Position numbers and translations under genes: made by a program. The notes beneath the pieces were generated by a model, which was not told where the DNA came from, made no database searches, and saw only the letters and a program-made list of their open reading frames with translations. DNA of 64,000 nucleotides from Pseudomonas benzenivorans. Lineage in GTDB: Bacteria; Pseudomonadota; Gammaproteobacteria; Pseudomonadales; Pseudomonadaceae. Position 1 is the stretch's first letter; every line of letters begins with the position of its first letter. Positions 47,472 to 59,633 of the stretch are shown here, piece by piece. The stretch covers positions 1,860,001 through 1,924,000 of the forward strand of contig NZ_CP073346.1 of NCBI RefSeq assembly GCF_024397895.1, in the 5' to 3' direction.

Positions 47472-47933
47472 ATGGATATTCGTAAAGTCAAAAAATTGAT
47501 CGAGCTGCTGGAAGAGTCCGGCATCGACGAGCTGGAGATTCGCGAAGGCGAAGAGTCCGTGCGCATCAGCCGCCACAGCAAGCAGCCGGCCTTCATGCAG
47601 CAGCCGGTCTATGCCCAGGCCCCAGCCCCGGCACCGGCCGCTGCTCCGGCCGCGCCTGCCGCCGCTGAAGCCGCCGCCCCGGCCGCGCCCAAGCTGAACG
47701 GCACCGTGGTCCGCTCGCCGATGGTCGGCACCTTCTACCGCGCCTCCTCACCCACCTCGGGCAACTTCGTCGAAGTGGGTACGAGCGTGAAGAAAGGCGA
47801 CATCCTCTGCATCGTCGAGGCGATGAAGATGATGAACCACATCGAGGCCGAGACCAGCGGCGTGATCGAATCCATCCTGGGCGAGAACGGCCAGCCGGTG
47901 GAATACGATCAGCCCCTGTTCACCATCGTTTGA
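47472..47933 (+). CDS. accB: acetyl-CoA carboxylase biotin carboxyl carrier protein
   Basis: 153 aa. The N-terminal dimerisation part starts [21 protein letters not shown] Pro/Ala linker covers about residues 50-72. The C-terminal biotinyl domain has the acceptor lysine in [15 protein letters not shown]. It carries carboxybiotin for malonyl-CoA synthesis. It lies 17 bases before accC in an operon. Confidence 0.96.
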   Translation: MDIRKVKKLIELLEESGIDELEIREGEESVRISRHSKQPAFMQQPVYAQAPAPAPAAAPAAPAAAEAAAPAAPKLNGTVVRSPMVGTFYRASSPTSGNFVEVGTSVKKGDILCIVEAMKMMNHIEAETSGVIESILGENGQPVEYDQPLFTIV

Positions 47934-47950
47934 ACCGGGGAGAGCCTGCG

Positions 47951-49300
47951 ATGTTGGAAAAAGTCCTGATCGCCAACCGCGGCGAGATTGCCCTGCGCGT
48001 GTTGCGCGCCTGTAAGGAGATGGGCATCAAGACCGTGGCGGTGCACTCCACCGCCGACCGCGAATTGATGCACCTGGCCCTGGCCGACGAGTCGGTCTGC
48101 ATCGGCCCGGCAGCCGGCACCCATTCGTACCTGAATATCCCGGCGATCATCAGCGCCGCGGAAGTGACGGGCGCCACCGCCATCCACCCCGGCTACGGCT
48201 TCCTCGCGGAAAACGCCGACTTCGCCGAGCAGGTGGAGAACTCCGGTTTCGCCTTCGTCGGCCCGCGCGCCGAGACCATCCGCCTGATGGGCGACAAGGT
48301 CTCGGCCAAGGATGCGATGATCAAGTCCGGCGTACCCGTGGTCCCCGGCTCCGACGGCCCGCTGCCGGAAGACGAGGAGACCGCCCTGGCGATCGCCCGC
48401 GAAGTCGGCTACCCGGTGATCATCAAGGCCGCCGGCGGCGGCGGTGGTCGCGGCATGCGCGTGGTGCACAAGGAAGAAGACCTGATCAAATCGGCCAAGC
48501 TGACCCGCAGCGAAGCCGGTGCGGTGTTCGGCAACCCGATGGTCTACCTGGAGAAGTTCCTCGGCAATCCACGTCACGTGGAAGTCCAGGTGCTGTCCGA
48601 CGGCCAGGGCAACGCCATCCACCTGGGCGATCGTGACTGCTCGCTGCAGCGCCGCCATCAGAAGGTCCTGGAAGAAGCGCCCGCCCCATTCATCGATGAA
48701 CAAGCGCGCGCCGAGGTGCTCGATCGCTGCGTAGCCGCCTGCATCGAGATCGGCTACCGCGGTGCCGGCACCTTCGAGTTCCTCTATGAAGACGGCAAGT
48801 TCTACTTCATCGAGATGAACACCCGGGTTCAGGTGGAGCACCCGGTCACCGAGATGGTCACCGGCGTCGATATCGTCAAGGAGATGCTCAGCATCGCCGC
48901 GGGCAACAAGCTGTCGATCAAGCAGGAAGACGTGGTGATCCGTGGCCACGCGCTGGAATGCCGGATCAACGCCGAAGACCCGGACAACTTCATGCCGTGC
49001 CCGGGCAAGGTCAAGCACTTCCATGCCCCTGGCGGCTTTGGCGTGCGGGTCGATTCGCACCTGTACAGCGGTTATACCGTGCCGCCGAACTACGACTCGC
49101 TGATCGGCAAGCTGATCACCTACGGTGCCAGCCGTGAAGAGGCGCTGGCGCGCATGCGCAACGCCTTGGAGGAGATCGTGGTCGACGGTATCAAGACCAA
49201 CATCCCGCTGCACCGCGACCTGGTCATCGACAAGGGCTTCTGCCAAGGTGGCGTGAACATCCATTACCTGGAAAAGAAACTGGGTATGGACAAGCACTGA
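47951..49300 (+). CDS. accC: acetyl-CoA carboxylase biotin carboxylase subunit
   Basis: 449 aa ATP-grasp enzyme. It starts [20 protein letters not shown]. Key elements are [19 protein letters not shown], the glycine-rich ATP loop [28 protein letters not shown], and [20 protein letters not shown]. It carboxylates biotin on AccB. ATG 47951 follows GGGGAGAG. The 3' end is followed by a hairpin terminator. Confidence 0.96.
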   Translation: MLEKVLIANRGEIALRVLRACKEMGIKTVAVHSTADRELMHLALADESVCIGPAAGTHSYLNIPAIISAAEVTGATAIHPGYGFLAENADFAEQVENSGFAFVGPRAETIRLMGDKVSAKDAMIKSGVPVVPGSDGPLPEDEETALAIAREVGYPVIIKAAGGGGGRGMRVVHKEEDLIKSAKLTRSEAGAVFGNPMVYLEKFLGNPRHVEVQVLSDGQGNAIHLGDRDCSLQRRHQKVLEEAPAPFIDEQARAEVLDRCVAACIEIGYRGAGTFEFLYEDGKFYFIEMNTRVQVEHPVTEMVTGVDIVKEMLSIAAGNKLSIKQEDVVIRGHALECRINAEDPDNFMPCPGKVKHFHAPGGFGVRVDSHLYSGYTVPPNYDSLIGKLITYGASREEALARMRNALEEIVVDGIKTNIPLHRDLVIDKGFCQGGVNIHYLEKKLGMDKH

Positions 49301-49317
49301 CACTGCCATGTCGAACC

Positions 49318-49350
49318 ACAAGGGCTGCCCACGGGCGGCCCTTGTCATTT
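49318..49350 (+). terminator. terminator after accC
   Basis: ACAAGGGC (49318-49325) pairs with GCCCTTGT (49338-49345), with further GCCC/GGGC pairing inside; a short ATTT follows. Confidence 0.65.
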
Positions 49351-49464
49351 CCGTCCCGGCGGAAACCGACGCGGTGGTAGGCTGCCCGCCCGTCAAGTAA
49401 GCTTGCCGACCTATCGCGGCACCCCGTTCGCTCAACACCACCGCATCGCGCAAGAGGTTTCCCC

Positions 49465-50343
49465 ATGCCCTGGTTGCAAGTCCGTCTCGCCATCACCCCG
49501 GAACAGGCGGAAACCTACGAGGACGCCCTGCTCGAAGTCGGCGCCGTATCGGTCACCTTCATGGACGCCGAAGACCAACCGATCTTCGAACCGGACCTGG
49601 GCACCACCCCGCTGTGGTCGCACACCCATTTGCTGGCGCTGTTCGAGGCCGACACCGACGCCGACAGCCTGGTCGCCCACCTGCAGCTGCTGACGGGCGG
49701 CGCCCTGCCCGAGTACCAGCTGGAACGCATCGAGGACCAGGACTGGGAGCGCAGCTGGATGGACAACTTCCAGCCGATGCGCTTCGGCCGTCGTCTGTGG
49801 ATAGTGCCGAGCTGGCACGCGGCGCCGGAACCGCAGGCGGTCAACCTGCTCCTCGACCCCGGCCTGGCGTTCGGCACCGGCACCCACCCGACCACCGCGC
49901 TATGCCTGGAGTGGCTGGATGCCCAGGCGCTGGACGGCTGCACCGTGCTCGATTTCGGCTGCGGCTCGGGCATCCTGGCCATCGCCGCGCTGCTGCTCGG
50001 TGCGCCACAGGCGGTGGGCACCGACATCGACCCCCAGGCCCTGGAGGCCTCGCGCGACAACGCCGGGCGCAATGGCATCGCCGCCGAGCGGTTTGCCCTC
50101 TACCTGCCCGCCGACCTGCCGCCGCAGCCGGTGGAGGTGGTGGTGGCCAACATCCTCGCCGGCCCCCTGGTGTCCCTGGCCCCGCAGATCGCCAGCCTGG
50201 TCAAGCCCGGCGGCCGCCTTGCGCTGTCCGGCATCCTCGCCGAGCAGGCCGAGGAAGTCCGCGCCGCTTACAGCGACAGCTTCGCCCTGGACCCGACCGC
50301 GAGCAAGGACGGCTGGGTGCGCATCAGCGGCGTGCGTCGCTGA
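49465..50343 (+). CDS. prmA: ribosomal protein L11 methyltransferase
   Basis: 292 aa. The N-terminal substrate-recognition domain starts [20 protein letters not shown]. The linker holds [19 protein letters not shown]. The SAM domain has [19 protein letters not shown] and [16 protein letters not shown], and NPPF-like [10 protein letters not shown] follows. It trimethylates L11 at several amino groups. It follows accC as in P. aeruginosa. Confidence 0.95.
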   Translation: MPWLQVRLAITPEQAETYEDALLEVGAVSVTFMDAEDQPIFEPDLGTTPLWSHTHLLALFEADTDADSLVAHLQLLTGGALPEYQLERIEDQDWERSWMDNFQPMRFGRRLWIVPSWHAAPEPQAVNLLLDPGLAFGTGTHPTTALCLEWLDAQALDGCTVLDFGCGSGILAIAALLLGAPQAVGTDIDPQALEASRDNAGRNGIAAERFALYLPADLPPQPVEVVVANILAGPLVSLAPQIASLVKPGGRLALSGILAEQAEEVRAAYSDSFALDPTASKDGWVRISGVRR

Positions 50344-50425
50344 TGCCCTGCCCTGCTGCTTCGCCTGGCACTTGCGTTAGACTGATCGCCCTGTTTTACC
50401 TGCCCCAAGGCCGCCGGACCCGCGC

Positions 50426-51724
50426 ATGAGCGAAAGCTTCATCACCCAGTGCCCCCACTGCCATACCAGCTTTCGGGTCAACCAGACCCAGCTGGGCGCC
50501 GCCCACGGGGTGGTCCGCTGCGGGGCCTGCCTGCACGTCTTCAATGCCGCCCAGCAGCTGCGCGAGCAGGGCCACGCGCTGCCCGGCGACGCCCCGGCCA
50601 AGCCGCCAGCCGCCAGCCCTGCAAGCCCAGCCAAGCCGCCTGCGCCGCCGAGCGCGCCAGCGCGACCGCCCGCCGGCGACGCCGTTGCGGGCAAAGCCCC
50701 CGGCAGCGAAACCCTGTGGATTCACGACGACCTCGACCTGGACAGCCTCGACCTCGATGAGGAGCTGGCGAAACTGGAAGAGCAGGAGCAGCAACTCTCC
50801 CGGCAGTTCATGGCGCTCGAGCAGCCGCCCCGCTATGCCGAAGCCTTCCGCCCGCTGAGCGACGACACCGCCGAGCACGCCGACGAACAATGGGCCGAGG
50901 CACTGCTGCGTGACGAAGCCCCCAAGGCCCCGCTCAGCCTGAGCCCGGGCGCTGCCGAGGAAACGCCGACGGAGCCGCCAGCCGCCAGCCAGGCGCCATC
51001 TCCCCCAGCGCCGCGCAACGAACCTCGCTTTGACTTGAGCGAGGCCGACATGGCTGACGCCCTGCCGCTCGAAGACGAATTGCGCCTGAGTACGACGCCT
51101 GACGAGCCCGTGCCGGAGCTGGACGAGCCCTTCATCGAGCCCGCCCGCAGGGACGACCGCAACGAGCCCGAGTTGCGCGACGAGCACCTGTTCGAGCTCG
51201 ACGACGAGCCCCTGCAACTGGACTGGCAGCCACCACGCAAACCCTGGGCCCGCTGGCTCGGCTGGGGCCTGCTCAACCTGGTCGCAGCCGGCGCCCTGGC
51301 CAGCCAGTACCTGATCTATCACTTCGACGAACTGGCGCGCCAAGACGCGTATCGCCCTTGGTTCGAGCAGCTGTGCCCGAGCATCGGCTGCATGCTGCCG
51401 TCCAAGGTCGATATCGAACAGATCAAGAGCAGCAACCTGGTGGTACGCAGCCACCCCGAGTTCAGCGGCGCCCTGGTGGTCGACGCGATTCTCTACAATC
51501 GCGCGCCGTTCGCCCAACCCTTCCCGCTACTGGAAATGCGCTTTGCCGACATCAACGGCCAACTGCTCGCCAGCCGCCGCTTCAAACCCAGCGAATACCT
51601 CGCTGGAGAACTCGCCGGTCAGGCGGAGATGCCGCCGCAGACACCGATCCATGTGTCCCTGGATATTCTCGACCCAGGCGCCCAGGCGGTGAACTACAGT
51701 CTCAGTTTCCACTCTCCGGAGTGA
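50426..51724 (+). CDS. zinc-ribbon, DUF3426 membrane protein
   Basis: 432 aa. An N-terminal MJ0042-type zinc ribbon (CPHCHTSF ... CGACLHVF, residues 9-37) precedes a long Pro/Ala-rich acidic linker (about 50-265). One transmembrane helix (about 278-296, LGWGLLNLVAAGALASQYLI) and a C-terminal DUF3426 domain (about 300-432) with LVVRSHPEFSGALVVDAILY follow. The function is unknown; conserved between prmA and dusB in Pseudomonas. The ribosome site is weak. Confidence 0.87.
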   Translation: MSESFITQCPHCHTSFRVNQTQLGAAHGVVRCGACLHVFNAAQQLREQGHALPGDAPAKPPAASPASPAKPPAPPSAPARPPAGDAVAGKAPGSETLWIHDDLDLDSLDLDEELAKLEEQEQQLSRQFMALEQPPRYAEAFRPLSDDTAEHADEQWAEALLRDEAPKAPLSLSPGAAEETPTEPPAASQAPSPPAPRNEPRFDLSEADMADALPLEDELRLSTTPDEPVPELDEPFIEPARRDDRNEPELRDEHLFELDDEPLQLDWQPPRKPWARWLGWGLLNLVAAGALASQYLIYHFDELARQDAYRPWFEQLCPSIGCMLPSKVDIEQIKSSNLVVRSHPEFSGALVVDAILYNRAPFAQPFPLLEMRFADINGQLLASRRFKPSEYLAGELAGQAEMPPQTPIHVSLDILDPGAQAVNYSLSFHSPE

Positions 51725-51812
51725 GGCGAACGCGCAGCCGCGCCGGGTCGCACGTAGCAACCTAACCCTTGGCGATAAGGCCGCAGCTGTTCAGAATTTG
51801 TTCAAAACAGCC

Positions 51813-51841
51813 TTTATCCGGTCACCCAGAGCGGGTATTAT
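51813..51841 (+). promoter_or_regulatory. candidate promoter of the dusB-fis operon
   Basis: TTTATC (51813-51818), a 17-base spacer and TATTAT (51836-51841) lie 64 bases before dusB. A C-rich stretch follows the -10, like the GC-rich discriminators of growth-rate-controlled fis promoters. Confidence 0.5.
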
Positions 51842-51904
51842 TCCCAGCCTTTTTCGCACTCTCCTATTTGTCTCAACAGCACGTCTCTTGAGCAGGGAAG
51901 CCCT

Positions 51905-52903
51905 ATGTCGGCGTTATGCATCGGCCCCTACAAGTTGCCCAATCAGCTGATTCTCGCGCCCATGGCCGGAGTCACCGACCGCCCCTTTCGCCAGCTGTGC
52001 CGGCGACTGGGTGCGGGTCTGGTCGTCTCGGAGATGGTCACCAGCGACGTGCGCCTGTGGAACACCCGCAAGTCCAGCCTGCGCCTGCTGCACGCCGGCG
52101 ATCCGGAGCCGCGCTCGGTGCAGATCGCCGGCGGCGACCCGCAGATGCTCGCCGAGGCGGCCCGGCGCAACGTCGAACTGGGCGCCCAGATCATCGACAT
52201 CAACATGGGCTGCCCGGCCAAGAAGGTCTGCAACAAGGCCGCCGGCTCCGCCCTGCTGAAGGACCAGCAGCTGGTGCGTGAAATACTGGATGCGGTGGTC
52301 GCCGCGGTGGACGTGCCGGTGACCCTGAAGATCCGCACCGGCTGGGACCGGCAGAACAAGAACGGCGTCGAGGTGGCGAAGATCGCGGAACAGGCCGGGA
52401 TCAAAGCGCTGGCCGTGCATGGCCGCACCCGCGCCGACCTCTACACCGGCGATGCCGAATACGACACCATCGCCGCGATCAAGCAGGCGGTATCGATCCC
52501 GGTGTTCGCCAACGGCGACATCGACTCACCGGAAAAAGCCAAGGCCGTGCTCGCCGCCACCGGCGCCGACGCCCTGCTGATCGGACGGGCGGCCCAGGGC
52601 CGGCCGTGGATCTTTCGCGAGATAGAGCACTACCTGCGCACCGGCGAGAAGCTCCCGGCGCCGGACCTGCTCGAACAGGAACGGATCCTGCTTGAGCACC
52701 TGACCGCGCTGCACGTCTTCTATGGCGATGTAATGGGCGTGCGCATCGCCCGCAAGCATGTCGGCTGGTACCTCGCAACCCTGCCGGGCGCCAGGGAGTT
52801 CCGCGCCCAGTTCAACCGTCTGGACAGTACGGACGCGCAGCGCACGGAGATTCGCCTGTTTTTCGGCGACCGGCGAAACGATGGAGAGGGGGTGGCCGCA
52901 TGA
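51905..52903 (+). CDS. dusB: tRNA-dihydrouridine synthase B
   Basis: 332 aa FMN TIM-barrel enzyme. Motifs are [40 protein letters not shown] with the catalytic cysteine, [14 protein letters not shown], and [19 protein letters not shown]. It reduces specific uridines in tRNA. It overlaps fis by four bases (ATGA), the conserved dusB-fis operon. Confidence 0.95.
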   Translation: MSALCIGPYKLPNQLILAPMAGVTDRPFRQLCRRLGAGLVVSEMVTSDVRLWNTRKSSLRLLHAGDPEPRSVQIAGGDPQMLAEAARRNVELGAQIIDINMGCPAKKVCNKAAGSALLKDQQLVREILDAVVAAVDVPVTLKIRTGWDRQNKNGVEVAKIAEQAGIKALAVHGRTRADLYTGDAEYDTIAAIKQAVSIPVFANGDIDSPEKAKAVLAATGADALLIGRAAQGRPWIFREIEHYLRTGEKLPAPDLLEQERILLEHLTALHVFYGDVMGVRIARKHVGWYLATLPGAREFRAQFNRLDSTDAQRTEIRLFFGDRRNDGEGVAA

Positions 52904-53220
52904 CGTTGATGACCGAGAATTTAGTGAGTGGAATTGCACCCGTGAGTGACTGCACCAGTTTGAAACAGCACCTGACCACGCCGAGCGAAGAGGGCCAGAC
53001 CCTACGCGGCAGTGTCGAGAAAGCGCTGCACAACTATTTCGCCCACCTGGAAGGCGCGGACGTCACCGACGTCTACAACCTGGTGCTGACCGAGGTGGAA
53101 GCACCGCTGCTGGAGACCGTGATGAACTACGTCAAGGGCAACCAGACCAAGGCCTCCGAGCTGCTCGGCCTGAACCGCGGCACCCTGCGCAAAAAACTCA
53201 AGCAGTACGACCTGCTCTAA
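52900..53220 (+). CDS. fis: DNA-binding protein Fis
   Basis: 106 aa nucleoid protein. The C-terminal helix-turn-helix is highly conserved ([20 protein letters not shown]). The central part has [20 protein letters not shown]. The 52900 ATG overlaps the dusB stop; an ATG at 52909 is an alternative. Fis bends DNA and shapes growth-phase transcription. Confidence 0.95.
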   Translation: MTLMTENLVSGIAPVSDCTSLKQHLTTPSEEGQTLRGSVEKALHNYFAHLEGADVTDVYNLVLTEVEAPLLETVMNYVKGNQTKASELLGLNRGTLRKKLKQYDLL

Positions 53221-53234
53221 CGTCCCATACCCCC

Positions 53235-53268
53235 AGGCCGGGCGGCGCCACGAGGGGCCGCCCGGCCT
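53235..53268 (+). terminator. terminator after fis
   Basis: AGGCCGGGCGGC (53235-53246) pairs perfectly with GCCGCCCGGCCT (53257-53268). The T tract is poor. Confidence 0.6.
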
Positions 53269-53298
53269 GCTGATTTCCCTGCTCTGATGGACTCTGAA

Positions 53299-54906
<1,608 letters not shown>

Positions 54907-55037
54907 AATCGGCCGCACTCGGACAGGCATCTGCGGCGTTGCCCGGCCCTTCCCCCATGCTCATTGCCAGAAGGCAACTGCGCTGGGTGAAGCGCCGGGC
55001 GCCTGGCATCCACCAGCCCGATCGCGACCTCGACATT

Positions 55038-55071
55038 CGTAGGGTGGATAGCGCTTCCCCTATCCACCAAA
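55038..55071. repeat. intergenic palindromic repeat of the GTAGGGTGGAT type
   Basis: GGTGGATAG (55043-55051) and CTATCCACC (55060-55068), preceded by CGTAGG, form a hairpin in the purH-purD gap. Many proteobacteria carry dispersed copies of CGTAGGGTGG...CCACC palindromes; only one is in this window. Confidence 0.55.
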
Positions 55072-55105
55072 CGGGCCGCAGGCCCGCCTCCTGAAGGAGA
55101 ACCCC

Positions 55106-56395
55106 ATGAACGTACTGATCATCGGCAGCGGCGGCCGCGAACACGCCCTGGCCTGGAAAGTGGCGCAAGACCCGCGCGTCGCCAAGGTCTTCGTTGCCCC
55201 GGGCAACGCCGGCACCGCCCTCGAGGCCAAGTGCGAAAACGTCGCCATCGACGTGCTGGCCCTGGAGCAACTGGCCGACTTCGCCGAAAAGAACGTGCAG
55301 CTGACCATAGTCGGCCCGGAAGCACCGCTGGTGAAAGGCGTGGTCGACCTGTTCCGCGCCCGTAGCCTGGACATCTTCGGCCCCAGCGCCGGTGCGGCCC
55401 AGCTGGAAGGCTCCAAGGCCTTCACCAAGGACTTCCTCGCCCGCCACAACATTCCCACCGCGGCCTACCAGAACTTCACCGAGATCGAGCCGGCCCTGGC
55501 CTACCTGCAAAAGGTCGGCGCGCCGATCGTGATCAAGGCCGACGGCCTGGCCGCCGGCAAGGGCGTGATCGTCGCCATGACCCTGGAAGAAGCCGAAGCC
55601 GCGGTGCGTGACATGCTCGCCGGCAATGCCTTCGGTGACGCCGGCTCGCGGGTGGTCATCGAGGAGTTCCTCGATGGCGAGGAGGCCAGCTTCATCGTCA
55701 TGGTCGATGGCGAGAACGTACTGCCGATGGCCACCAGCCAGGATCACAAGCGCGTCGGCGACGGCGACAGCGGCCCCAACACTGGCGGCATGGGCGCCTA
55801 TTCACCAGCGCCGGTGGTGACCGCCGACGTGCACCAGCGGGTAATGGACGAGGTGATACTGCCGACGGTGCGCGGCATGGCCGCCGAGGGCAATGTCTAC
55901 ACCGGCTTCCTCTATGCCGGTCTGATGATCGACAAGAGCGGCGCGCCCAAGGTCATCGAGTTCAATTGCCGCTTCGGCGATCCGGAGACCCAGCCGATCA
56001 TGGTGCGTCTGGAGTCGAGCCTGGTGCTGCTGATCGAGGCCGCCCTGGCCAAGGCTCTGGACAAGGTCGAAGCGACCTGGGATCCACGCCCCACGGTGGG
56101 CGTGGTCCTCGCCGCTGGCGGCTATCCGGGCGACTATGCCAAGGGCGCGGTCATCGAAGGCCTGGACGCCGCCGCCGAACTCGACGGCAAGGTGTTCCAC
56201 GCTGGCACCGCGCTCAAGGACGGCCAGACCGTCACCGCCGGCGGCCGCGTGCTGTGCGCCACGGCCATCGGCCCGAGCGTGGCCGAGGCCCAGCAGCAGG
56301 CCTACCGCCTGGCCGAGCGAATCCGTTGGGACGGTTGCTTCTACCGCAAGGACATCGGTTACCGGGCCATCGCGCGCGAGCGCGGCGAGGACTGA
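55106..56395 (+). CDS. purD: phosphoribosylamine-glycine ligase
   Basis: 429 aa ATP-grasp ligase. Features are the start MNVLIIGSGGREHALAWKVA, VVIKADGLAAGKGVIVAM-like ATP-binding part, PNTGGMGAYSPAPVVT, and EFNCRFGDPETQPIMVRL. It makes GAR in purine synthesis. A CTGAAGGAG ribosome site precedes the ATG. Confidence 0.95.
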   Translation: MNVLIIGSGGREHALAWKVAQDPRVAKVFVAPGNAGTALEAKCENVAIDVLALEQLADFAEKNVQLTIVGPEAPLVKGVVDLFRARSLDIFGPSAGAAQLEGSKAFTKDFLARHNIPTAAYQNFTEIEPALAYLQKVGAPIVIKADGLAAGKGVIVAMTLEEAEAAVRDMLAGNAFGDAGSRVVIEEFLDGEEASFIVMVDGENVLPMATSQDHKRVGDGDSGPNTGGMGAYSPAPVVTADVHQRVMDEVILPTVRGMAAEGNVYTGFLYAGLMIDKSGAPKVIEFNCRFGDPETQPIMVRLESSLVLLIEAALAKALDKVEATWDPRPTVGVVLAAGGYPGDYAKGAVIEGLDAAAELDGKVFHAGTALKDGQTVTAGGRVLCATAIGPSVAEAQQQAYRLAERIRWDGCFYRKDIGYRAIARERGED

Positions 56396-56471
56396 GGGCA
56401 GCCGTTGCCTTCCCCTGCCGAGGGCGGCCGCAAGTCCGCCCCAGGCATGGTCCTCGCGAACGCGCCGCAGC

Positions 56472-56477
56472 TATAAT
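56472..56477 (+). promoter_or_regulatory. -10 element of retS
   Basis: A consensus TATAAT lies 31 bases before the retS start; no good -35 is seen at 16-18 bases. Confidence 0.5.
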
Positions 56478-56507
56478 CGGCCCACTTATTTTCAAAGGGA
56501 ATTCACC

Positions 56508-59279
56508 GTGCGCCGGCTGAGGATTGCCACAGGATTGTTTATCGGCCTACTGCTGATGGCGCTTGGTCAGTTGCCAGCGCAGGCGCAAAGCAGCTGGTCG
56601 GCGCTGAATGACGACAGCGCGACCCTGCAGCTCGACAATATCCGTGAGCCGCTGCACCGCTCGCGTTTCGCCCCGACTGAACTCGGCGACCTCTATACCC
56701 CTGGCGGTGACGCCGCGCTGTGGCTGCACTACCGCCTGCCGGCCAGTCAGCAGGCGCGCATGCTGCGCATCTTCGCCCCCTACCTGGCCTACCTCGACCT
56801 GTACGTGCTGCAGGGCGACCAGCTGCTCGATCACACCCGCACCGGCAGCAGCCTGCCGTTCTCCAGTCGCCCCCTCGCCAGCCGCGACTACCTGCTGCCG
56901 CTGCCGCAGGCCGACGTCCCCCTGGACCTCTACCTGCGCCTGGCCTCCGAGCACGCGCTGCGCCCGACCATCAGCCTGCAGAGTGCCAATGCCATCGCCG
57001 CCGACGACAGTCGCGCGCTGCTGCTCGGCCTGCTGCTCGGGGGCATGGGCATGTTGGTGATCTACAACCTCGTGCGCTTCGCCTACACCCGCGCCGCCAG
57101 CGGCCTGTGGCTGTCGGCGACCCAGGCTTGCCTGCTGCTGACCGCCATCAGCGTACTGGGCATCAGCAGCCCCTGGCTGGGCGAATGGCAGCCGCTGCAG
57201 CCGCAGATCGCCAACCTGTCGATGCTGGCGAGCATGCTCTGCGCCCTGGCCTTCACCGCCAGTTTCTTCCACGGCGTCTGTGCCAATACCCCGCTGCGCC
57301 GCCTGCTGCTCGGCGAGATCGTCGTGGTCGGTCTGCTCGGCGTAACCCTGCTGATCGCCAGCAACCTGCAGTTCAACCAGCTGGTCTACCTGCTGGGCGC
57401 CGTCAGCGGCCTGAGCATGCTGCTGGTTGCCCTGTATCACTGGAGCCACGGCTACCGGCCGGCGCGCCTGTTCAGCGTGGCGCTGCTGCTGTACTGCGCG
57501 GCCTTCGTCGGCGCCCTGCCCATCCTGTTCGGCTACTGGTCGCTGCAGACCGACTGGCTGGCCTACGGTCTGCTGGCCATGACCGTGGTCAGCGGCTTCA
57601 TCATCAGCATGGCCCTGAGCGAACGCCAGCGTGGCATCGTCCAGGACCAGTTCAGCACCAGCCGCGCCCTGGCCGCCAGCTCCGCCGAGCTCAAGGCCAA
57701 GGCCGAGTTCCTGGCCAAGATCAGCCACGAGATCCGTACTCCGATGAACGGCGTACTGGGCATGACCGAGCTGCTGCTCGGCACCCCGCTGTCGGCCAAG
57801 CAGCGGGACTACGTGCAGACCATCCACAGCTCGGGCAACGAACTGCTCACCCTGATCAACGAGATTCTCGACATATCCAAGCTGGAGACCGGGCAGATCG
57901 AACTGGACGACGTGCAGTTCGACCTCAACGCACTGATCGAGGACTGCCTGGACATCTTCCGCGCCAAGGCCGAGCAGCAGAAGGTCGAGCTGATCAGCTT
58001 CATGCAGCCTCAGGTGCCCCGGGTGGTCAGCGGCGACCCGACGCGCTTGCGCCAGACCCTGCTGAGCCTGCTGGACAACGCCTTCAAGCAGACCGCCGAA
58101 GGCGAGGTGCTGCTGGTGGTGGCCCTGGACAACAGCGCCGACCAACCACGCCTGCGCATCGCCGTGCAGGACAGCGGCCAGCCGCTGCCGGCGGGTGAGC
58201 GCGAAGCGCTGCTGCATGCCGAGCTGAACACCCGTGACTTCCTCTCCGCCACCAAGCTCGGCGGTCGCCTGGGCCTGCTCATCGCCCGCCAGCTGGTGCG
58301 CCTGATGGGCGGTGAATTCGGCATCCAGAGTGGCGGCAAGCAGGGCTCGACCCTGTGGCTGACCCTGCCGCTCGACGCCGCGCGCCTCGAGCAGACCACC
58401 GCCGACCTCGACGGCCCCCTGCAAGGCGCCCGCCTGCTGGTGGTCGACGACAACGACACCTGCCGCAAGGTGCTGATGCAGCAGTGCAGCGCCTGGGGCC
58501 TGAGCGTCAGCACGGTGCCGTCCGGCAAGGAGGCCCTGGCCCTGCTGCGTACCAAGGCGCACCTGCGCGAGTACTTCGACGTGGTCCTGCTCGACCAGGA
58601 CATGCCAGGCATGACCGGCATGCAGCTGGCGGCCAAGATCAAGGAAGACCCCAGCCTCAACCACGACATCCTGATCATCATGCTCACCGGCATCAGCAAT
58701 GCGCCGAGCAAGATCGTCGCGCGCAACGCCGGCATCAAGCGCATCCTGGCCAAGCCGGTGGCGGGCTATACCCTCAAGGCCACCCTGGCCGATGAACTGG
58801 CCCAGCGCAGCACCGGCGCGCCGCAATTCACGCCGACCACGGTGACCGCGCCGCTGAACGTGCCCAATGACTTCCGCATCCTGGTCGCCGAGGACAACAG
58901 CATCTCAACCAAGGTGATCCGCGGCATGCTCGGCAAGCTCAACCTGCAGCCGGATACCGCCAGCAACGGCGAAGAAGCGCTCACCGCGATGAAGGCTCAG
59001 CACTACGACCTGGTGCTGATGGACTGCGAAATGCCGGTACTCGACGGCTTCTCCGCCACCGAGCAGCTGCGCGCCTGGGAGCAGGCGGAGAACCGCGATC
59101 GCACGCCGGTGGTGGCCCTTACCGCGCATATTCTCAGTGAACACAAGGAGCGCGCACGGCTGGCCGGCATGGACGGGCACATGTCCAAGCCGGTGGAGCT
59201 GTCGCAACTGCGCGACCTGCTCGAGCACTGGATCAGCGAACGGGAAGTCCGCCGCCAGCGCACCGCCCTGCCCTACTGA
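56508..59279 (+). CDS. retS: hybrid sensor kinase RetS
   Basis: 923 aa from GTG 56508, seven bases after AAGGGA. There is a signal peptide (about 1-26), a periplasmic 7TMR-DISM domain (about 30-165), and seven helices (about 175-375). A HisKA domain with His407 (LAKISHEIRTPMNG), a HATPase domain and two receivers with Asp696 (LLDQDMPG) and Asp839 (LMDCEMP) follow. These correspond to H424, D713 and D858 of P. aeruginosa RetS. RetS pairs with and silences GacS, setting RsmY/RsmZ levels and so biofilm versus acute-virulence programmes. It is the last conserved gene before the integrated element. Confidence 0.93.
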   Translation: MRRLRIATGLFIGLLLMALGQLPAQAQSSWSALNDDSATLQLDNIREPLHRSRFAPTELGDLYTPGGDAALWLHYRLPASQQARMLRIFAPYLAYLDLYVLQGDQLLDHTRTGSSLPFSSRPLASRDYLLPLPQADVPLDLYLRLASEHALRPTISLQSANAIAADDSRALLLGLLLGGMGMLVIYNLVRFAYTRAASGLWLSATQACLLLTAISVLGISSPWLGEWQPLQPQIANLSMLASMLCALAFTASFFHGVCANTPLRRLLLGEIVVVGLLGVTLLIASNLQFNQLVYLLGAVSGLSMLLVALYHWSHGYRPARLFSVALLLYCAAFVGALPILFGYWSLQTDWLAYGLLAMTVVSGFIISMALSERQRGIVQDQFSTSRALAASSAELKAKAEFLAKISHEIRTPMNGVLGMTELLLGTPLSAKQRDYVQTIHSSGNELLTLINEILDISKLETGQIELDDVQFDLNALIEDCLDIFRAKAEQQKVELISFMQPQVPRVVSGDPTRLRQTLLSLLDNAFKQTAEGEVLLVVALDNSADQPRLRIAVQDSGQPLPAGEREALLHAELNTRDFLSATKLGGRLGLLIARQLVRLMGGEFGIQSGGKQGSTLWLTLPLDAARLEQTTADLDGPLQGARLLVVDDNDTCRKVLMQQCSAWGLSVSTVPSGKEALALLRTKAHLREYFDVVLLDQDMPGMTGMQLAAKIKEDPSLNHDILIIMLTGISNAPSKIVARNAGIKRILAKPVAGYTLKATLADELAQRSTGAPQFTPTTVTAPLNVPNDFRILVAEDNSISTKVIRGMLGKLNLQPDTASNGEEALTAMKAQHYDLVLMDCEMPVLDGFSATEQLRAWEQAENRDRTPVVALTAHILSEHKERARLAGMDGHMSKPVELSQLRDLLEHWISEREVRRQRTALPY

Positions 59280-59303
59280 CCTGGCATAGCGGCCTCGCCG
59301 AGT

Positions 59304-59633
59304 TCAGGCGAAGCGCAACGCATGGATCGGTGGCAGGTGACCGGCCAGCAGCTGCCAGGTCTCGCCCTGGTCCGCCGACCACCACAGATGACCGGTGGTC
59401 GAGCCCATCGCCAGACACTGCCCGCTGTCATCGATGGCCAGACCGTGGCGGTAGACCAGGTCGAAGCAGTGTGCCTGGGGCAAGCCGGCACTCAGTAGCT
59501 GGAAACTCGAGCCGCCGTCGCGCGTGCGGGTGACCACCAGGCGCTGATCCACCGGCACCCGGCACTCGTCCTTTACCGCCGGCACGAACCAGGCGGTGTG
59601 CGCCTCGGTCGGATGCACGACCACGGCGAAGCC
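59304..59633 (-). pseudogene. BNR-repeat (sialidase-fold) protein, truncated by the element
   Basis: Only about 110 C-terminal residues remain, with the pattern TRTRDGGSSFQLLSAGLP ... GHLWWSADQGETWQLL (SxDxGxTW Asp-box repeats). Full-length relatives are several-fold longer. The frame continues past the GTG at 59624 (FGFAVVV-HPTEAHTAW) and then runs straight into tRNA-like sequence at 59636-59668 and a stop. The N-terminal part has been separated by the insertion and may lie at the other end of the element, beyond the window. Confidence 0.75.

Noticed and set aside
56508..59279. retS as the start of the integrated element or a broken kinase
   Set aside because: All domains and key residues (His407, Asp696, Asp839) are present and the gene order before it is conserved, so it is intact chromosomal sequence.
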